Below are positions 4,972 through 5,526 of a DNA stretch of 5,526 nt, in pieces (the stretch's first letter is position 1; each line of letters starts with the position of its first letter). The stretch comes from Beijerinckiaceae bacterium (lineage in GTDB: Bacteria; Pseudomonadota; Alphaproteobacteria; Rhizobiales; Beijerinckiaceae): the NCBI GenBank assembly GCA_947455285.1, contig CANGOK010000217.1:1-5526 (forward strand), in the 5' to 3' direction. Under the pieces are notes generated by a model that saw only the letters and a list, made by a program, of their open reading frames with translations, was not told the DNA's origin and did not search any database. The translations under genes and the position numbers were made by a program.

Positions 4972-5526
4972 TTACGCCTGCGCCTTCGGCTTGATCAGCT
5001 TCTGATTGATCATGCTCTCGGCGATCTGGATGGCGTTCAGCGCCGCGCCCTTGCGCAGATTGTCCGAAACGCACCAGAAGGTCAGGCCGTTCTCGACCGT
5101 CGCGTCCTCACGAATGCGCGAAATATAGGTCGCGTCTTCGCCCGCCGCTTCATGGGGGGTGATGTAGCCGCCGTTCTCGCGCTTGTCGACGACGAGCACG
5201 CCGGGCGCCGCACGCAGGATCTCGCGCGCCTCGTCAGCCGAAAGGGGCTTTTCGAATTCGAGGTTCACGGCTTCCGAATGGCTGATGAAGACCGGCACGC
5301 GCACGCAGGTGGCGGTGAGCTTGATCTTCGGATCGAGAATCTTCTTCGTCTCGGCCATCATCTTCCACTCTTCCTTCGTATAGCCGTCCTCCATGAAGAC
5401 GTCGATGTGAGGGATGAGGTTGAAAGCGATGCGCTTGGTGAACTTCTTCACCTGAACGTCGCCGAGCGAATAGAGCGCCTTGGTCTGGCGGTCGAGCTCG
5501 TCCATGCCTTCCTTGCCCGCGCCCGA
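4972..5526 (-). CDS. asd: Aspartate-semialdehyde dehydrogenase, C-terminal half (gene runs off the right edge)
   Basis: Asd reduces beta-aspartyl phosphate to aspartate-4-semialdehyde with NADPH, the branch point to lysine/diaminopimelate, threonine and methionine. The 184 visible residues (of about 340 in the family) begin SGAGKEGMDELDRQT, the segment downstream of the catalytic cysteine. NLIPHIDVFMEDGYTKEEWKM (fragment residues 36-56, given here only to locate it) leads to ETKKIL. Then comes TATCVRVPVFISHSEAVNLE (71-90), carrying the substrate-binding Arg76 and the active-site His83. WCVSDNLRKGAALNAIQIAE (151-170) is the conserved C-terminal motif. The catalytic Cys and N-terminal NADP-binding domain lie outside the window. 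The gene ends with TAA (4972-4974), followed by a strong terminator, so it is not co-transcribed with the binding-protein gene. Confidence 0.98.
   Translation of the reverse strand, partial: SGAGKEGMDELDRQTKALYSLGDVQVKKFTKRIAFNLIPHIDVFMEDGYTKEEWKMMAETKKILDPKIKLTATCVRVPVFISHSEAVNLEFEKPLSADEAREILRAAPGVLVVDKRENGGYITPHEAAGEDATYISRIREDATVENGLTFWCVSDNLRKGAALNAIQIAESMINQKLIKPKAQA

Noticed and set aside
3968..5005. Long open frame (345 codons) on the plus strand opposite the solute-binding protein gene
   Set aside because: It spans the binding-protein gene, the asd terminator and the end of asd. The translation is Gly/His/Arg-rich with no family features, so it is a shadow of the real genes.
4850..5074. 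Longer in-frame start for the solute-binding protein (75 extra residues)
   Set aside because: The extension would be translated through the asd terminator and the end of asd, has a charged non-secretory sequence, and would bury the clear signal peptide that starts at 4849.

Overview
The window reads as an ordinary, high-GC alphaproteobacterial chromosome, most likely from the Hyphomicrobiales (Rhizobiales). The evidence is the gene order ffh-rpsP-rimM-trmD, the Gly/Pro-rich tail on Ffh, the Ala-rich tail on S16, and the codon and base composition. Every gene I can support is on the minus strand, so transcription runs from the right end of the window to the left. Genus-level placement is not possible from this sequence alone.

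Right end (4972-5526): the C-terminal half of aspartate-semialdehyde dehydrogenase (asd). It is closed by a strong intrinsic terminator (4916-4946). Next (3800-4849) is a secreted ABC-type solute-binding protein with its own ribosome binding site, and a consensus -35 box lies just after the asd terminator. No permease or ATPase gene for it is present here.

Middle (3214-3711): two tiny genes encoding membrane proteins of 63 and 101 residues. Their stop and start codons abut directly, and the first has lower GC than the surroundings. I do not recognise a function. This is the least explained part of the window.

Left half (1-3023): the conserved translation and secretion block. It holds ffh (SRP GTPase), rpsP (ribosomal protein S16), rimM (16S/30S maturation factor) and the first 127 codons of trmD (tRNA m1G37 methyltransferase). 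The genes are closely spaced (46, 59 and 26 nt gaps) and are probably co-transcribed. An 11-bp hairpin with a UUCG loop sits between rpsP and rimM, where it could help set the large difference in output needed between S16 and the two maturation enzymes.

Most of the window is well-understood core genome. I found no CRISPR array, tRNA, rRNA, insertion sequence or recognisable defence system. The items worth a second look are the small membrane-protein pair, the rpsP-rimM hairpin and the orphan solute-binding protein.
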